From Haberlea rhodopensis (lineage: Eukaryota > Streptophyta > Magnoliopsida > Lamiales > Gesneriaceae): a stretch of 64,000 bases of DNA. The first letter of the stretch is position 1. Every line of letters begins with the position of its first letter. The notes beneath the pieces were generated by a model. The model did no database searches. It was not told where the DNA came from and was given only the letters and a program-made list of their open reading frames with translations. This document shows positions 10,761-23,052 of the stretch, one piece after another. Location: assembly GCA_907163345.1 (NCBI GenBank), contig CAJQUN010000139.1, positions 992,001-1,056,000 of the forward strand, given 5' to 3'. The translations under genes and the position numbers were made by a program.

Positions 10761-13700
10761 ATGCAAGGTGGTTGTGAGGAGCTACTTGTTAAAGTTGAGG
10801 TTCACGATGTAGAGGAAGGGGAGATCTCAGATTCGACCTCAGTTGAAGAAATTACCGAAGAAGATTTTAATACTAAACAAGCGTCATCCTCTCCTTCGCC
10901 TTACAAAATTACTGATAATTCGAAGAAAATCAACGCTTTAAGCAATAATCTGAGTCAAAATAGTGTTGGTGGAACTGGGAATGGAAATAGGTTTTGGAAT
11001 ATGAGGGATGTTTACAAGTATCAGATGGCTTCCAGGTCTTACAACTCTGGTTTGTACAATTTGGCTTGGGCTCAGGCTGTGAACAATAAGCCCTTGGACG
11101 AGGTTTTTGTGATGATGGATGGTGCAAACACTGACACTAACAATGATTGCAATGGAAATAATGATGTCAAGCCAGATACTTTGTTATCTGCTAATAAGGT
11201 TGTCATTGATGCGGAGGATGACGGTGAGAAGGAGGAAGGGGAGTTGGAGGAGGGGGAGATTGATTTGGATTCCGAGTCGGTTGTTGAAAAAGAGGGTTCA
11301 GGGATGGAACTTGAAGAGGACGTGAAAGCTAATCTAAACGAGAATAATCATCTAGAGAAGAAGAAGAAGATCGATTTGATAAAAAAAGAGCTCCAAAGTC
11401 TGGTTGTGGCTGATGCTGATAAGTAAGTTAGATACTAAAGCTTCTGACGTTGATGTCCATTATCTTTTGTTATTGATGAGTTGTGTCTTGTAAGTAATTT
11501 ATATAGTTTTTGGTTTCTTTGTGTGTAGGTCATTTGTTATGTTGTGCTCAAGTTTACAGAAGTCAGTTGACAGCTTGCAAAAATTGGTTTTGGAGAGTTC
11601 ATCTGCTGAGAAAGATAATCTTGCTAAACAATTATACACTGCCATCGAGAGTGTCAATTCGGTATGACATTGAACTTTTTAATATACCTGCCTCACATTG
11701 TCTCAATAATTATCTTGTTTATTTCTCATGGATAGATTGTTCAGAAACATCTCATTAGTACACTTCTGGAAAGTTGCTTAAAATTGGTGTTTGCAGGTGT
11801 TCTTTTCGATGAATCCTACACTCAAAGAGCAGAATAGGCACATCCTATCAAGGTTCTGTTTTGCTTGTTCTATTTGTGTAATTTTCTTTTATGCGATCAT
11901 AAATGAATTAGTTACCAAGTTTTTGTTTCAAACATTCTGATAGGTTGCTGATCCATGTAACAAGCTTAAAGCCACCTCTTTTTTCTTTTCAGCAGTTGAA
12001 TGAGGTAAGATTTTTCATAGTTTCTCCTACACTGGTGTGTTCAAGAGTTAATGCATCTCACTTTATTGCATACTGCCACAGATGGAGGTTATTATATCAT
12101 CGGTGAATTCATTGCCTTTTTCTCCGAGCGATGACATTCATAATAAGAAGAAACAAGTGGATCTAGAGTTTTGTAAGACCAATACTGATGTGTTGTCTCA
12201 GAAGGCTAATAACGGGTTAACTGGCCTGAACAAGGATGAAATGTTATTCAGGCCTACTGGATCCTTAAATCAAACTCATAGCAGCTTTACGTCAAAATTA
12301 GAGTCAGATAATCATAAGAATAAAGGTCCAGTACTTCCGCTCCTTGATCTTCATATAGATTATGATGCAGAAAATCTTCCGTCGCCGACACAAGTTATGA
12401 CTTCATCTTTGCCTTTTGGGAAAGGAGTTTTGTTGGGACATGGATCAGCAAAACCCGAATGGCCAGTACCCAGACAATTTCTCAGGAAAGAGAATGCTAT
12501 ACTGCATCCTTATGTGACTGATGCTGTCAAAGCTGTTTCCACTTATCAGCAGAAGTTTGGTCACAGTTCCTTTTTTAGGAATGATGAATTTCCAAGCCCA
12601 ACTCCTTCTGAAGAAGGTGATACTGGGAATGGTGAAACGAGTGGGGAAGTTTCAAGTTCTATTATTCAGGATGTCAGTCATGTGAGCACCTCAATGTTAG
12701 GGCAACAAATGAGTGGTTCTGTGAAATCCTCAATTTTAGGTCACCCGGTTGTTTCTTCTTCTGCCTCTATGGCACTTACTTGTCAAGGGATGGGCAATGC
12801 TATGACTTCCAGTCTTGCAAATACCACCTCAAATCCTGTGTTGAAATCCTCCTCTGCCAAAATTAGGGACCCAAGGCTTCGAAGGGCCAATTCCAATGCA
12901 GTTTCCAAGAATGATGAGCCCAGAGTGGAGCCTCTTCTTGGACTTATGAGTTCACGGAAGCAGAAGATAGTTGAAGACTTGGTTTTGGCTGGTCCCATGT
13001 TGAAACGGCAACGAAATGAGCCAACAGTTTCTGGAATCGCTTATAATGTGCAAGGAGTGACCGAAACTGGTGGTTGGTTGGAGGACACAGGAATAGTTGG
13101 AATGCAGGGTACACGTGGAAACCATATCCTGGGAAGCGTAGGCAATTCAGCAAATATTGAAAATGCCATAACTGGTGTTTCTGCCAGCTCAATTACATCT
13201 AATTTAACAATGAAAGGACATGAGAAATTCCAAATTGTGGGTCAGAATACTACCTTATCCTTACCAAGTTCTACCACTAGCTTGCCAACACTTGTTGCAA
13301 ATTCAACAAGTCTCATGACTAGTCCAACCTCTTCTCTGCCTCTAAGCAGGCCTGTGAATTTACCATTAACAAGTCAAATGACAAAATTGCAAGGGACAGA
13401 TCCGAATGCGAATACTTCCCTTCAGACTCTTTTAAGAGATCTGGCAGTGAATCCATCTATATTTATGAACATACTTAAATCGGAACACCAGAAGTCTTTC
13501 GATTATAACAAAAGCACGATACAAGTGCAAATTTCAGATTCTTTACTTGGATCGGTACAGTCAACAAATGGAGTGCTACCTAATGTCCCGGTGTTGGGGA
13601 AACCATCAGCTGGAAATCAGACACCTTCCCAGGGGGTTTCTGTGGTGGGAACCTACACATGCTCTGCATTCAGTTTCCATTTTCTTTTAGTTCAACGATA

Positions 13701-16236
13701 CTCATGTTTTAAGCCTTTCCAGCTACTCTTGCTTGTTTACTACTCCCGACTCTTGCTTGTTTAACACTCTCTTCAACCTTTTGCCTTTTTTTCCTTTTTC
13801 CCCAACTTCTTTGGACCTATATATGCAACTTATTCTTTCTGCTAGAGTTATGGAATATATTTACCACATTTACACTTGATGAAAGTAATTATAAAATAGA
13901 ATTCGGAATTCTGTTTTTTTGTTGGAGTGTCCTCAGATAACTTTGAACATGGAAACTGGATTTTTAGAATGGATATCTTATATCCATTATAAAATATTAC
14001 CGTTAATATTGTTGTCATTTGGCTGCCTCTTCAACTTACTACTGGATGAAGAAGTTCTATCTTATATTATATTTCTAATATACTCTTCATATGGTTAAGC
14101 AATTATATATAATGTGCAGGAGGATTCTGGAAAGATTCGGATGAAACCTCGTGATCCACGTCGTGTTCATTATAATGCACATCAGAAGGGTGGTTCTGCT
14201 GGGTCTGATCATCTCAAGATAAATGCCTCAACTGGTTCAGCAATGACCAGAAACTTAGGAACACCAAGGCAAGAGGATCGATTGGAGAAGAAATCAGTGG
14301 CTTCTAGTTCTGTGATACAACCTGATATTACTAGACCATTCACTAATAATCTGAGAAACATTGCTGATATAATGTCCTTATCTAAAACGTCTGTGTCCCC
14401 ATCAATACCTCCTGAGGTTCCATCATCTCAGTCACTACAGACTCATAAAGTTGGAACTGAAAATAAGAGCCATGACTTTGAGCCTGGCAACCTGAAAACT
14501 GGGACTAGCTTGGCTTCTGAAGAACCAATTGTTGTCCCCCCTCGACCACCAATTGTGTGGAGTGATGTGGAACATTTGTTTGATGGATTTGATGACCAAC
14601 AAAAGGTTGCTATCCAAAGAGAAAGGATTCGGAGGATGGAAGAACAAAAGAAAATGTTTGCTGCTCACAAGTTGTGTCTTGTCTTGGATCTCGATCACAC
14701 TCTTCTTAATTCAGCCAAGGCATGGAATATTTTGACTAGTTGGTTTTATCGAAACTGTTGAAACTTACGAAAAAATTAAGAATAAGGTTTTTGCCTACTG
14801 TTTTACTTCCAGTTTGTTGAAGTCGATCCGCACCATGATGAAATGTTGAGAAAGAAAGAGGAGGAGGATCGTGAAAAGCCTCAGAGGCATCTATTTCGGT
14901 TTCCTCATATGGGAATGTGGACTAAATTGCGGCCTGGGATATGGAATTTCTTGGAGAAGGTGAGTCCCTCTTCTTTCTGTTGTTATTAGTCTTTGTTTTA
15001 TCAAATCATAACTGAACCTTCTTTGATTTGTGATGTTTCTTGATTTACCATTTTAGGCTAGTAAACTCTTCGAGCTGCATCTATATACCATGGGGAACAA
15101 GTATTATGCCACTGAGATGGCAAAATTGCTCGATCCAAAAGGAGAATTATTTTCTGTGCGAGTTATCTCGAGGGGTGATGATGGGGATCCTTTTGATAGT
15201 GAAGACAGGGTTCCCAAGACCAAGGACTTGGAGGGAGTGTTGGGAATGGAATCAGCTGTAGTGATTATAGATGATTCTGTCCGAGTGTGGCCTCACAACA
15301 AACTAAATTTAATAGTTGTAGAGCGGTAAAGATTCGCCATGTTCTTGAGATATTGCTCAATACATAAACCTTTCTGTGATTTATCCTCCCTCATTTCTTT
15401 GATTGAACTCTTCCTTCTTGTTTCTCCCCATCAGGTATATTTATTTTCCCTGTAGTAGACGGCAATTTGGACTACCGGGTCCTTCCCTTCTTGAGATCGA
15501 CCATGATGAGAGACCAGAATTTGGGACTTTGGCTTCTTCTCTAGCGGTACTGTTTTAGCCCGAGACAACTTCTTAGAGATGTGTTGGTGAATGTGCAATA
15601 AAATTGTTGAATATTACTTCAGTAGATAGGACATGTTGGTTGTTTAATTTTTTTTTCAAAGCAGGTTATCGAGAGAATACATCACACCTTTTTTGCACAC
15701 CAGTCATTAGATGAAGCTGATGCTAGAAACATCTTAGCTTCTGAACAACGGAAGATTCTTGCTCGTTGCCGCGTTTTATTTAGCCGTATATTCCCAGTTG
15801 GTGAAGTAAATCCTCACATGCATCCTCTGTGGCAAACTGCTGAACAATTTGGTGCTGTGTGCACCAATCAGATTGATGATCAGGTCACCCATGTAGTTGC
15901 GAATTCTCTTGGGACTGACAAGGTATTTCATACCCTGATTTGAGTATATTCACTCCTTTCTTGTAAATGGAAGGCTCGGAAAAAAGTGCAGCTGATCTTA
16001 ATTTTTTTCTGAATAGGTGAACTGGGCCCTTTCTAAAGGAAGATTTGTTGTGCATCCTGGCTGGTAAGGGGTTGCATGTGTTCATTTTGATGCAATTTCT
16101 TTCTGTTCTAGTATTATTGTGCATTCGTTTATTGTCAATCGAATTGTCTTCCAACTTCAATAACACTTGCAGGGTGGAAGCATCGGCGTTACTTTACCGA
16201 AGAGCAAATGAGAATGACTTTTCCATTAAACAATAA
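10761..16236 (+). CDS. CPL3: RNA polymerase II CTD phosphatase-like 3 (CPL3-type), 12 exons, 1323 aa
   Basis: Exons as I read them: 10761-11422, 11529-11661, 11797-11852, 11944-12004, 12082-13644, 14120-14719, 14813-14959, 15057-15325, 15435-15546, 15665-15922, 16017-16063, 16173-16236. Phases agree and total 1,324 codons with stop. The N-terminus carries the family motif DVEEGEISDS and a later acidic EEGELEEGEIDLDSES stretch. The long middle is Ser-rich with IRDPRLRR and MKPRDPRR motifs. The FCP1-homology phosphatase domain has the catalytic DxDxT motif (CLVLDLDHTLLNSAK, exon 6) and runs through RPGIWNFLEK, LHLYTMGNKYYA and VVIIDDSVRVWP. A C-terminal BRCT domain follows (VTHVVANSLGTDKVNWAL ... 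HPGWVEAS). Known role: a nuclear phosphatase of the Pol II CTD, in Arabidopsis a negative regulator of ABA and stress responses. Length is close to the usual about 1,240 residues. Intron 6 has a GC donor (AAG|GCATGG). The exon 5 end (GTG|GTGGGA) is the least certain junction. Confidence 0.9.
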
Positions 16237-17101
16237 CCACCCATCACACACTCTGGCCAAAATAACCAACCAACCTCAAGTATAAAATATTGGTTTTGCT
16301 TGTATCTATTTCGGGAATATTTAGTAGCCAACATGGGGATTCTGGTGATCCATTAGTCACTGGGAAACGGCAAAACCTTTAAGAATCACCATTTCTGGAC
16401 TCAGAATCGAAAGGGGGTGAGTGGTAGCATTCTCATCAGCTGACCTAGTGGAAAACGGGACGCCGATCGGGGTTAACCTTTGTGACCTTTTTTCAAGCAT
16501 GGAGAAAAGGGTAATTGAGATAAAACCCCAACTCTAAATTCGGAACTTGTAAGCTTACTGATCAAGGGCTGGAAAAGGAGTAACTAATTAATTTTAAGAT
16601 TCTGACCAACACAACTCGTAAAATAGGGGACTCTAATTGTATAGCCTCGACCTGCTGCAATATGCAATAATCCCTATTCCCCACAGGCATTCAAACCAGC
16701 CCCAAAAAGGGTTGTGGTTTTATTTGTGAGTCTTATTGTTGATAAGGTGATGGTTTATTTTTCCTCCTTTAGCAAAAGAATGGAATTGAAATTCTCTGGC
16801 CATATGAGAACTCGTTGACCAACGAATCAAATGGACCTAAATGGAGCACCCAATATATGTTTATTACGGGAATGAAGTTAAAATTTATGTTGTAAATGAA
16901 AATACTCAAAAGTTTCCCCTGACTAAAGCTCTAGTTATTAAAATAAATATAATTAAAAATGTTCCAAGTGTTAAATGAAAAATGAATTTTTTTTTGAAGG
17001 AATGAAATTGTTGTATAATCTTGCTTTATTTATTTTTTAACAACAAACCAAATTAGTTTCCTTATTTACTCATAACCTAAGTCACATGATGTGAGTATAG
17101 A
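16237..17101. other. 3' flank of the CPL3-like gene; no gene seen
   Basis: This includes the presumed 3' untranslated region and then AT-rich intergenic DNA. I saw no exon or transposon boundary before the TIR element at 17102. Confidence 0.5.
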
Positions 17102-17539
17102 TAGGGGTGAGCATTCGGTTAATTCGGTTAAAAACCGAACCGAATTAACCGAAACCGAAAAAATCGAATTTTTTTTTACAAAACCGAACAAACCGAACTT
17201 TTTTAAGAAACCGAACAAACCGAACCGATAAAATATCGGTTAATTCGGTCGGTAACCGAATTAACCGATATTTTTGAAAAATGTAAAAAAATGTAAAAAA
17301 ATTATAAAAAATAAATTAAATACTGATTTTAAAAATATAAAAAAATAAAAAATAATAAAAATCTGTTAGTTCGGTTATATCGGTTAACCGATATTTTTAA
17401 AATCAAAACCGATAACCGAACCGAATTAACCGATATTTTAAAAAAATAAAACCGAACTTCCGAATTGACCGAACCGAATTTCCAAATTTATTCGGTTCGG
17501 TCGGTTATTTCGGTTAAACCGAAGTTTTGCTCACCCCTA
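17102..17539. mobile_element. hAT-like MITE with TAGGGGTGAGC ends and 8-bp target duplication
   Basis: The perfect 11-bp terminal inverted repeats TAGGGGTGAGC / GCTCACCCCTA are flanked by identical 8-bp direct repeats AGTATAGA (17094-17101 and 17540-17547). The interior consists largely of inverted arrays of CGGTT/AACCG words (TTCGGTTAATTCGG and similar), so the whole 438-bp element could fold on itself. It is non-coding. Family: hAT-type by duplication length; the autonomous partner is not seen here. Confidence 0.9.
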
Positions 17540-17596
17540 AGTATAGATGCGTGAGTTGATCAATTTTCAAAACAATTGGGTGTGGATATGCCTTAA

Positions 17597-17597
<1 letters not shown>

Positions 17598-17641
<44 letters not shown>
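17598..17641. repeat. (TA)n microsatellite
   Basis: About 44 bp of pure AT/TA dinucleotides. A shorter (TA)n tract lies at about 17970-17990, next to the poly-T that marks the LINE tail. Confidence 0.9.
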
Positions 17642-17647
<6 letters not shown>

Positions 17648-17966
17648 AAGTTTTAACTTAGTGAAACTTAATATATGACTTGATAAAATTTAGTTGTAAG
17701 GTGTCGTATGCACACTCAATGCGCCAAATCATGATCGGAGCTTCAATGCACAACCTATTAAAACTTAGTGCTCGGCCGTGGGTCTTAAAGCGCCACACAA
17801 GCACTTAATACGTCAGTTCGCGAACGAAGAGCCAGTGCGCGAAGGGGGTAGGAGGATTATGTGACTTAGCTCATGACAATACAAAAGGTACCACCAACCG
17901 CCTTCCCCTGCCAGAGTGTTTCAAAAAACATTGAGTACGGGTGCGTCTTAATGCGCATATTAAAAA

Positions 17967-17985
<19 letters not shown>
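17642..17985. other. Repeat-like gene-free DNA
   Basis: Words such as TGACTTGATAAAATTTAG, GCGTC and CGTATGCAC recur in related form at 20350-20420 on the far side of the LINE. The LINE may therefore have landed inside an older repeat. No coding sequence was seen. Confidence 0.4.
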
Positions 17986-17987
<2 letters not shown>

Positions 17988-17999
<12 letters not shown>

Positions 18000-20370
18000 T
18001 TCTTCCAAAAGCCGCCAGTGCCACGACGGGGGGTTGGCAGACCCCCTACAAGTTTATTCCAAAACTAAAGCAATACAAGAGAGTGGGACTAGGACAAAAC
18101 CTCCCAATGTAAAATATTACAAAATATTGCTTCTTGTTCTAAGATAAGACATCCCAATACTATCCAACTTGAAAAGACCCCGGAGTTACCATCCAAATTA
18201 TCTTCCCGAATCAAGTGATATCATCTTTCCTCAAAGCCTATGTTTGCTAATTCATCAGCAACAACATTACCTTCTCCATAAATATGAGTAATATGAATAG
18301 GGTAATTTAACAAAACATGTTTGAATTTTAACCAATATGTGGCATAAATCCCATTGAGATGTGTGAGAATTGATAATAGATATTGCAATCTTAGGATCCG
18401 TCTCTACCCATTGAATAAGGTTGTTGGAACCGAAGAGGGGGGTGGGGGGTGAATAAGGTTCCTTGGCTACTTTAGCTTTTTAAAATGAGTTTGCAAAAAT
18501 AATGAGTTTGCGCTGCGGAAGACTTAAAGTCAATCGATAAATAAATAAAAAAAGAAGTAAATAAATGCGTAAATAAAATAAAGCGGTAAATGACACAAAA
18601 ATTTGTTATAGAAGTTCGGCGATGAATCAGCTACGTCTCCTCTTCCCGGTTAGATAACCTTTAACCGAGGTTCCACTAGAACAAATGATCTTGGCCTTGA
18701 GGGCTTCAAGTTAGCCACAATACAACTCTTCCCGAGTACACAAAGCTCTTCACGAGCACCACACTATTCACGAGTCTTCTTGGCCTTAAGGGCTCCAAGG
18801 ATAGCCACACAAAACTCTTCCCGAGTTACCAACACTCTTCAAGAGTCTTCTTGGCCTTAAGGGCTCCAAGGATAGCCACAACACATGCACCAACTTTACT
18901 TGTTGATGACTTTACAATTTCCAACTTTCGTCGGTGTTGGAGGACCTTACAAGTAAATCAACAACACCTTCACGGTATAACAACACGAAGAAAACAAGAC
19001 TCTCTCAAAAGAAAAGAATCACAAACTCCAATACAACACAAATGTATGGAGATTGCAATGCTATATAAAATTTGAATAAGCAAAGCTTTGATGAAGTTTG
19101 TAGGCTTGTTTCTTAGCTTCAAAATGCTCCAAAGCACCCATATTTATAGTGTAGAAGGCCCTCAAGGCTCATACTAGTCGTTGCTACACATAAGGCTGAA
19201 ATCACTCCACGATCGCCTAGGACATCACCATCGCCGCGCCCCAACGGTCACCATAATACACGCATCGCCTCAGGCGATGCACCGATCGCCTCAGGCGATC
19301 AACGACACAAATCAATGCCGTAGCCTCAGCTGGTCCAAAATCTTCATCGCCTCAAATGATGCACACATCACCTCAGGCGTTCAACGCATCACCTCGAGCG
19401 ATCAGGCCATCGCCTCGGGCGAACTCCCCCTGCGCACGAGCCTCGGCGTCGCCTCTGTCGATGTGCGTGGCGATGCCTTCATGGCTGCCATCGCCTGGGG
19501 CGATCCAGACCAGAATTTGCATACTTGATTTTCTTCAATCAATCCACTTTCCAACCAATAAATCTGCACACTAAGTAGACACATTAGTATAACAAACACA
19601 AGTTTTGTTGACCATCAAAACTCAAAAATAGTCCGGGGTTAATTTAAGCATTAAACTCAACCAAGCTTAAGGCTCAACAAAGGTGTTGACGCATTTTAGC
19701 CAAATACGATGGACTGAAAATGCAATGCCTCTATGTTTCGAATCATTTATGGAAATACACACAAACCATAAAACCAGAAAAGGAACCATTTCTCTAACAC
19801 GACCTTTGCACCTCCAAGTATCACCCATCTTCCAATCATCAATATTAAATGGATTATGAACATTGAAAAATTGACCAAAAAATATCCATGCAAAGCGAGT
19901 AATAGGACCATAAAAGAAAAGATGATTGAAGGACTCTTCCCCATTGCAGCATTGACATTTTGATTCCAAATTGACACCTCGAATTTTTAAAACATCATCA
20001 ACCGGCAGTTTACGAGATAGAAATCGTCAACAGAAGAAAGAAATCATAGGCGAAAATGAACGATTCCAGCATGGAGTAAATTTATCATCATGCGGTTTAC
20101 ATTCCCATATTAATTCCCATGCAGATTTAGAACTAAAGCAGCCATTAGAACTGTGCTTCCAAATCATTAAATCCATAGATATACCTCTCAAGGGCGCTTC
20201 AAGGATATCATTTATCAGGTGTGCAAGTACTACACATAACAATTTATTGACATCCCATTGACCATTTTCCCAAAAATGCTTTACTAATATAGAACGAGAG
20301 CCCACTACCTCACATATGGAAGATAGTGGGCCAGACCATGAGCAGAGCGTCAGTGCATGACTTAGCAAAA
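17988..20370 (-). mobile_element. 3' fragment of a LINE retrotransposon (minus), interrupted by a solo LTR
   Basis: On the minus strand the 5' part (about 19680-20370) encodes KSAWELIWECK and then the cysteine-rich end of a LINE reverse transcriptase (zf-RVT type; CQCCNGEESFNHLFF ... FAWIFFGQF). The distal part (about 18180-18421) encodes the end of an RNase H-like domain (HIYGEGNVVADELAN). Removing 18422-19679 plus one 5-bp duplication joins the two parts collinearly. A T run at 17988-18000 on the plus strand is the expected poly-A tail. In-frame stops show that it is dead. The 5' end, with endonuclease and RT, is missing. Confidence 0.8.
18422..19679. mobile_element. Solo LTR (1,258 bp) inserted in the LINE
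   Basis: The element begins TGTTGGAACC and ends GGCTCAACA, so it has TG...CA ends with short inverted repeats. It is flanked by 5-bp direct repeats AAGGT at 18417-18421 and 19680-19684. It contains a TATA-like GCTATATAAAAT near 19060 and an AATAAA near 19556. No gag-pol, primer-binding site or second LTR is present, so it is best read as a solo LTR left by recombination. Inside are a repeated TTGGCCTTAAGGGCTCC motif (about 18780 and 18850) and a cluster of palindromic ATCGCCTCAGGCGAT-like words (19190-19510). The retroelement family was not determined. Confidence 0.8.
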
Positions 20371-21115
20371 TTTAGTACGCGGTTTAATAAAATTTAGTGC
20401 GTCTTAAAGCGTCGTACAAGCATAAGCATAGATAGTACAATTTTAGGATTACTATACCCTCTTATTCATTATTTTAGATATAGAATATAAATTTACTAAA
20501 AATACTAATATTATGTGATCAAAAGTATTATGTTTCAATCAGTTTCCAGTCTGTGCACCCCATTTCGATCATTTTCGAGGGAAATTTTGATCACAAGAAT
20601 CCCCTTTATCAAAATCTATAATAAGATGTAATTTTTTAAGCTATATATTAGCTTAAGCGTCATATTCGACTGTTCTCCTAACTGGATGATCAATGAATGC
20701 TCCCACCAAGTATCACTGTTCCTATTACTCACAAGGAGGAAAAGGAGAGATAAGTGACCTTTTTCTTAGTGTCTTTGTCAATAAAGTGGTAGACCATCTT
20801 CCATGCAGTCATGAAGATGTAGGGCACATGAACTATAAACAACTTGCCTAGCCTCTCCGGATAGCAATCCTATCACCAAACCAATGCTATTATCGTGTAA
20901 TGATAACAAAATCGGATACGATAATACGGTGATTATAATAATATGAGATAAAAATCACAAGATTTTGTTGTGATTAGTGTTCATTACATAAGATTTTCCC
21001 ACTTACATAAAGAGAAGATGGCTGTAATAGAAATCAGAAGGAAAAGTCCGATCGTAAGAGTAAGAGTTGTAGCCCATGAACACTCTTCGGATGGAGGGTT
21101 GCTCCATTTGGTAAA
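20371..21115. other. Gene-free stretch
   Basis: No exon or transposon boundary was recognised. The plus-strand ORF at about 20970-21161 is not supported by any recognisable motif. Confidence 0.45.
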
Positions 21116-22420
21116 GAAAAGTTTGTTGGGCTATTTTATTCTCTGTTTAACTTGTGAATGAAGAAATCATTGAATGGTGGAAATGTGATTGAGAATCTGT
21201 TTTAGGAATTTATCTTGCGTTTATAAGATTGGTTTTCAGTTTGTTTAGCACTTCAGCTATTTTGTTGTATGGAGTATTTTTCTTTTTATTTATAATCCGT
21301 TTTGCAGAATTAAAATAGAGTGGCAGCAAAATAGTGCTCTAATGGGTGCATTTGGATATCTGCGTACTAGTCTTAGAACTTGGAGAAATGGTGATAGTGA
21401 GTTCCATCCATACCTCATCCTTGATGATCTTTGGGGATTTCTCACAGAGTGTAGTGTTTATGGAGCTGGAATTCCAATGGCTTTGAATGGAAGTGATTGA
21501 TTCTGTTGTCCAATATTATGTACCTTCTTTGTCTGGCATTCAACTGTACATAGATCCCTCAAGCGTGGAAAAAAGGTGAGTCCTTTTTTATTGGCATTTC
21601 TGATATAGAGAAACATTGTGTTATGCACTCCTTTTTTGATTAATTACCTTGAGTGTGGTCTAACATTGTGACAGAAGACCTCGTGATGATGGTGATGCTA
21701 ATTCATGTAGGCCCAACTCTGCAAAATATTGATGCATGTTTCCTAACATTCCATCATTCCCTTGGAGTGCTATTGCGTATATACGGAAAACTCTGAATGC
21801 AGATCATATTTCTGGTAGAATCATAAGAACTCCTGTTTCTTGGAGTGATACCAGCCCCAACACTACACTACACTACACTACTACAATATAAATGCTAGAA
21901 CATGATTTCATGCCCACAGGCAGTGAAAGGATGCGTGATGGTGGCTGCAAGCTCTTGCTACCAACTTTTGGTCTCGTTTCATATGAGTTTAAGGCCTCGT
22001 TGATGTAGGTTTTTCCTTTTTCTGTGTAATCCATTTGTAACGGTGTGGTCGAGCATTGGGTTTATTTTTCTTGCCAGTTGCTCGAATTGAACGTTTTCTC
22101 AGGTACTTTAATCGTATCAACAAACTAACTATATTATTTACTATGTAAATATATTAATAAATTTATAAATAAATACTTGATAGAATTCATAAGAATTGTT
22201 GTAAACAAAATAATAAGGATTTTTTGTTAAAATAAAATTTATTGTGCCTTTTTGTTGATAACAATGTTATTTGTTAAAAAATAGTTACTTAAAATAATAA
22301 AAATAAGTGAGAACATATTCAATGGTATTTGTATAATTTTATGAATACATATAAATCTATACCATATATTATCAAGTACACCAAATACAACATTAGCATC
22401 AACCAAACCCTAAGATTGTG
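21116..22420 (+). repeat. Copy 1 of a 1.3-kb direct duplication
   Basis: This segment is repeated with clear similarity at about 23348-24650. Shared landmarks, in the same order, are GGGCTATTTTATT, TTTTAGGAATTTAT, the DUF789 exon, GATGGTGATGCTAATTCATG, GATGGTGGCTGCAAGCTC and the AT-rich tail ending near TATCAAGTACACCAAA. The copies differ by many substitutions and indels, so the duplication is not recent. Confidence 0.8.
21307..21574 (+). pseudogene. DUF789 gene fragment, copy 1
   Basis: One exon between a plausible acceptor (TTTTGCAG) and donor (AAG|GTGAGT) encodes WQQNSALMGAFGYLRTSLRTW, LILDDLW and SVYGAGIPMALNGSD. This is the conserved core of the plant DUF789 family, whose function is unknown to me. 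A short insertion after NGSD (ATTG duplicated) shifts the frame, so VVQYYVP-type residues are no longer read. No other DUF789 exons are found in order nearby. It is a relic of a once-spliced gene. Confidence 0.75.
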
Positions 22421-23052
22421 TTTGGATTACACCCGATTGTGGGGGGAAAAATCACTAATCCAGCGTTTGGCTTGAATATTATTTTTCTTGTATTTGCTGA
22501 GAAGCCCAGTACAATATCCTGTAGAAACTATAAAATAGATCCTTGCTCACCTCTGGGATTGTGGAGGCATGGAGCTTGATTCAAACGATAATCATTATAA
22601 TAAAGCAAATTAACTAAGTTACCCTCCATTCTTGAAAGAATGCTACCATCGTCTTCGTGATCGATTACTTCAATCTACCTCCGTTCTTGAAAGAATACTA
22701 CCATGATCGATTGCTTCAATCTAGATTGTTGTTACCATAAAACTGTGCTATGTTTTTTTTTTTTTTTTTTTTACGGTATCGATTTTTACGGGTTGATGGT
22801 GTGGTTTGCTCTTGAGCCCCTGGTTTTCTGAATTTTTCACCCATCATTCATGTCTTCATTGTCTATTCTTGTATTGATTGCGACTTCGCTATTTGATTTA
22901 AGACCCTTCAAAACCCTAATTTCATTAGTTAATTAAAAAAACTGTGATCAAAACTTAGGTGCAAAGAATTAGTGTGCGGTGATTTTGTATTCAGATGTCA
23001 ACTGTAAATTTGTGTGTATGTGTGTGTGTTCATTAATAATATTTTGGGCGAA
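22421..23052. other. Spacer between duplicated units
   Basis: No gene was seen. There is a roughly 55-bp imperfect tandem duplication of a CTTGAAAGAATGCTACCAT-type word near 22,620-22,740, and a T run at about 22,752-22,772. Confidence 0.45.

Noticed and set aside
14435..14698. Minus-strand ORF opposite CPL3 exon 6
   Set aside because: It is a shadow of the coding strand, where the DLDHT motif and splice phases are convincing.
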